Part shown: positions 61,363-64,000 of the stretch, piece by piece | Numbering within the stretch: the first letter of the stretch is position 1 | How the letters are laid out: every line of letters begins with the position of its first letter | From: Chytridium lagenaria | Taxonomy: Eukaryota; Chytridiomycota; Chytridiomycetes; Chytridiales; Chytridiaceae | Length of the DNA stretch: 64,000 bases | NCBI GenBank assembly: GCA_025449115.1 | Contig: JAHLKC010000018.1 | Span: 62,001-126,000, forward strand | Reading direction: 5' to 3' | Translations under genes and position numbers: made by a program | The notes under the pieces: generated by a model | The model's database searches: none | What the model was told of the DNA's origin: nothing | What the model saw: only the letters and a program-made list of their open reading frames with translations

Positions 61363-63168
61363 ATGAGCTCCCATGCGGGGTCCTCATGGCATGCTCCGTT
61401 GACCCCAACGTCGTCCTCCCAATTCTCCACTTCCGACACTGAAATCGGTCTCGACGACACACATGAACCTAAACCCATGAGCCGTGTTGAACGGCTGGCG
61501 TTCCTCCGCCAAACAGCATTACTTCTCCTCACGACCGTTCCCGAAATCATGATCCATCATATGCTGACCCCGTTTTACCCGTACATTGTTAGAGCGCTGC
61601 TACCGGATGTCGAAAAACAGGGTTACTACGTTGGATTACTGACGGTACGGCGTTCGAGTTTTTTTTTCCTTCCTTCAAGCGTTGATAAATTGTTAGAGCT
61701 CCTTTTTTCTACCGACGATCATTGGGGCACCGTTGATGGGGCATCTCTCGGATGCTTATGGTCGAAAACCTGTATTAATCGTTGGACTCATCGGATACAG
61801 TTTCGGAACGATTACCTTAGGTCTTTCCACGATTTACACAACCGCCCTTATCTCCCTCTTCATCACTGGATGTTTCGCCGGCAACACCGTCGTCGCTAAA
61901 TCCATGATCGGAGAACTTGGTCGTGACGATAAGACTCGAGCGATGGGATATTCCGCCTACGGTGTAGTGTTTGGAGCCGCGGGCATTCTGGGGACCTTTT
62001 TAGGAGGATTTTTGGCTGATTCGAGTTTAGTTGGGAGCAGCGAGTTCTTGAAGAGACGACCGAGCTTTCTAGCATGTTTTGTTGGGGCTGGATTGGCAGG
62101 GATTGCGATTGTGGTGACTATGAGGACGTTGAGGGAGGTGAGGGAGGAGGAGGATGATGGGTTATTGGAGGTGACGTTTGAGATGGAGGGGAAGAAGACG
62201 GGGGAGCTGGGGTTTGGGTTGAAACATTCTTTGTCAGATGGGGATGTATTGAAACCCTACCCACCACCCAAGACATCGGGGTGTTGGATTAAATCTCTCT
62301 ATACACTCCGCGTTATCCTCCATCCATACGTTTCGATTGTGTCGGCGACGACGGTACCGCCAATTCTGTTGTATTCGCTATATTCGCTGTGTAATTCCTT
62401 GTTTCATACGGCGATGTCACTGTTAGTAGCGGCAAAGACGGAGCGTGGCGGGTATAATTTGACGAGTAGGGATATGGCGGTAGCGGCGATGACATCTTCG
62501 ATAGCAAAGTTGGTGGTGAAGGGGGCTTATGTACCAATACATGCGAGGCTGGGGACGTTGGCAACGTATAGGATTGGGGTGTTGGTGATGATACCGCCGT
62601 TGCTTTGGTGAGCGTGTTTTTTTTTTGTTTTTTTGTAGTCTTTCATGATTCGTTTATTTACTTTTCACGCATATATTATTTGAGTTTTAAATGCTTTCTT
62701 TCGGGTTATAGGGCACCACTTCGGCTCGGCTTTGACCCTTCCGCATCTGTCCCTCCATATCCTCTCTCCTCCTCTGTGTCACCCCTTCCCTCTGTACCCT
62801 CCCTCCCACCTCTCAACCCCACTCTTCTCCACAACGCCACCACCTTCACCAACCTTACCACATCTCTTACCACCCCCACAAGCCCCTCCCTCCCCCTCCC
62901 CCCTTCCCTTAAAGCCTCCGCCCTCCCCCTCATTATCGGCTCCCTCTTCCTCGGCATCGGTGAGGGTTTGTCCTATCTCACCATCGTCATGTTCCTGACC
63001 GATTCCGTTCCCGCTTCCTCCCTTGGTGCGCTCCATGGTCTCGCGGCTTGCATGGCGTCGATAATGAAGACTTTGGGGCCAATTGTTGGAGGCGTTGTAT
63101 GGGAAATAGCGCCGACTTGGGTGATTTTTGTGGTGGGAGTGGGGATATTGGGGGTGGGTTTGGGGTGA
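61363..63168 (+). CDS. Major facilitator superfamily transporter (ZIF/DHA1-like)
   Basis: Exons 61363-61644, 61697-62607 and 62712-63168; 549 residues, no frame break. After a 45-residue polar N-terminus, helix 1 starts at TALLLLTTVPEIMIHHML. The MFS loop 2-3 signature is clear (PLMGHLSDAYGRKPVLIVGL), followed by IYTTALISLFITGCFAGNTV and MGYSAYGVVFGAAGILGTFL with an acidic cytosolic loop (EVREEEDDGLLEVTFEMEG). The second half has a Pro/Ser/Thr-rich luminal or external loop with several N-x-T sites (near residues 440-470), then four helices to the end. The layout is that of the zinc-induced facilitator-like/DHA1 group; the substrate cannot be told from sequence. It starts 85 bases after the PNP oxidase stop on the same strand. 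Confidence 0.88.
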
Positions 63169-63418
63169 GCGGATGGATTGGACGACGGAGGGGGAGGTGG
63201 TGGAGATGGAGATGGAGGAGGACGTGAGAGAGGGAAAGTTGCCTGATTTCTCGTTCAATTATAAAGGATTAGATTGCGTTATGTTTATGGTACCTCATAT
63301 TTTCGAATCAATGTTCATTATATATAGATATATTTATTCATACCGTTTACACAGTCTTAGGAAAGTCCTATTTTACTCTATACCTCGCGTAAAATTGTCT
63401 AAACCGTAGAAAAGCTTT
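63169..63418. other. Short intergenic region
   Basis: G-rich then AT-rich; 3' flank of the transporter gene. Confidence 0.5.
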
Positions 63419-63963
63419 ATGTCTAGAGACATGACCCAACTAGAGAGTCTCCTCGAATTATCCATCGCCACAGACCTCAACCCCTACGATAACACCCTTT
63501 CTTCTCCAACCCACGCCACTTGGCATCACAAACTCCCTTCTCGCCAACCTCCCCAAGCCGGACCCTCCCGGAATTAGTCCATTGAGCCCCCCAGTCCCTA
63601 CCGTGTCAAATTACAGGACAATGAGGAGTTAGCGAAATGGATGGAAGGTACGCACGAGGATGGTGAGCGGTTTCGACAGTGGGGACGGATTGGAGAGTGT
63701 TGGATGATGGAGGGATGCTGGAGATGTTGCCGACGGATTTGTCGATAAGGGGGTTAAAGAGATCACATCCGATCCTAGGACCGATCTTACAGAGAGAAGG
63801 TGGGGCGTGGTTTGGTTTCCTGTTTAAAAACTAACAGGTAGAAGGAATTAAAGAGGTTGAAGTTGGTGTTGAGGAGATGATATTGCCACTGGCTTGTTTG
63901 TATGCTTATGAGAGGATGGATGGGAGGGATGAGGAGCGGGCGGTAACAGCTGGGTATACATAG
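63419..63963 (+). CDS. Small hypothetical protein
   Basis: ATG 63419 (MSRDMTQLESLLELSIATDL). A frame break near 63570 leads to SPYRVKLQDNEELAKWMEG, and a second near 63690 to MLEMLPTDLSIRGLKRSHPI. A 44-nt intron (GTGGGG...TAACAG, about 63796-63839) joins a last exon VEGIKEVEVGVEEMILPLA ending at TAG 63961-63963. About 165 residues, hydrophilic with two predicted helices. I do not recognise it. The model is put together from frame-broken pieces. Confidence 0.4.
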
Positions 63964-64000
63964 AATATCATTCGTTCCTGTGTAATAACACTTTATCTAG

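Overview
This is a eukaryotic, almost certainly fungal, chromosome segment. The genes are split by short GT-AG introns (35 to 120 nt is typical). Intergenic DNA is AT-rich with many microsatellites. Several gene families are typical of early-diverging, chytrid-like fungi: a tandem pair of slicer-type Argonautes, a fidgetin-like AAA ATPase, F-box/ankyrin and arrestin-domain proteins, and a kinesin. The lineage is an inference from gene content; the window holds no rRNA or other marker that fixes it.

Layout. 1-12.9 kb: a truncated membrane protein (+), a secreted 11-residue-repeat protein (+), an F-box/ankyrin protein (-), a cytosolic-type phospholipase A2 with a mitochondrial-like leader (+), an orphan multipass membrane protein (-) and a universal stress protein (-). 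13.3-22.4 kb: two paralogous Argonautes on the minus strand, with a small Cys-rich membrane protein on the plus strand between them. 23.8-38 kb: an alpha-arrestin-like protein, a Ser/Pro-rich single-pass membrane protein and a roughly 1,230-residue disordered protein, all minus, separated by long gene-poor AT-rich stretches. 39.5-40.6 kb: a WrbA-type quinone reductase (+). 40.8-48.3 kb: a 7.5 kb DNA transposon with terminal inverted repeats, a large transposase and a second, unrecognised protein. 48.6-64 kb: a compact housekeeping block with kinesin-4-like, TMA16, FIGL1, TRAPPC3/Bet3, an STK16-like kinase, cyclophilin A (probably dual-targeted), PNP oxidase, an MFS transporter and a small unknown gene.

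Sequence quality matters for reading this annotation. Many genes that are plainly conserved carry single-base frame breaks, mostly at homopolymers. The cyclophilin alone lacks one C at three separate CCC(A/A) sites while its residues are otherwise intact. I treat most frame breaks as probable consensus errors, not pseudogenes, and give whole-gene spans that cross them. Other genes (WrbA, PNP oxidase, MFS, USP, the 919-codon ORF) have no frame break.

The most striking biology: (i) two micro-exons, 6 nt and 13 nt, in the FIGL1 gene that encode exactly the Walker A and Sensor-1 signatures; (ii) tandem Argonautes that both keep the DEDH catalytic residues but have diverged Gly/Arg-rich N-termini; (iii) the complete-looking transposon with its accessory protein; (iv) the secreted 11-mer repeat protein.
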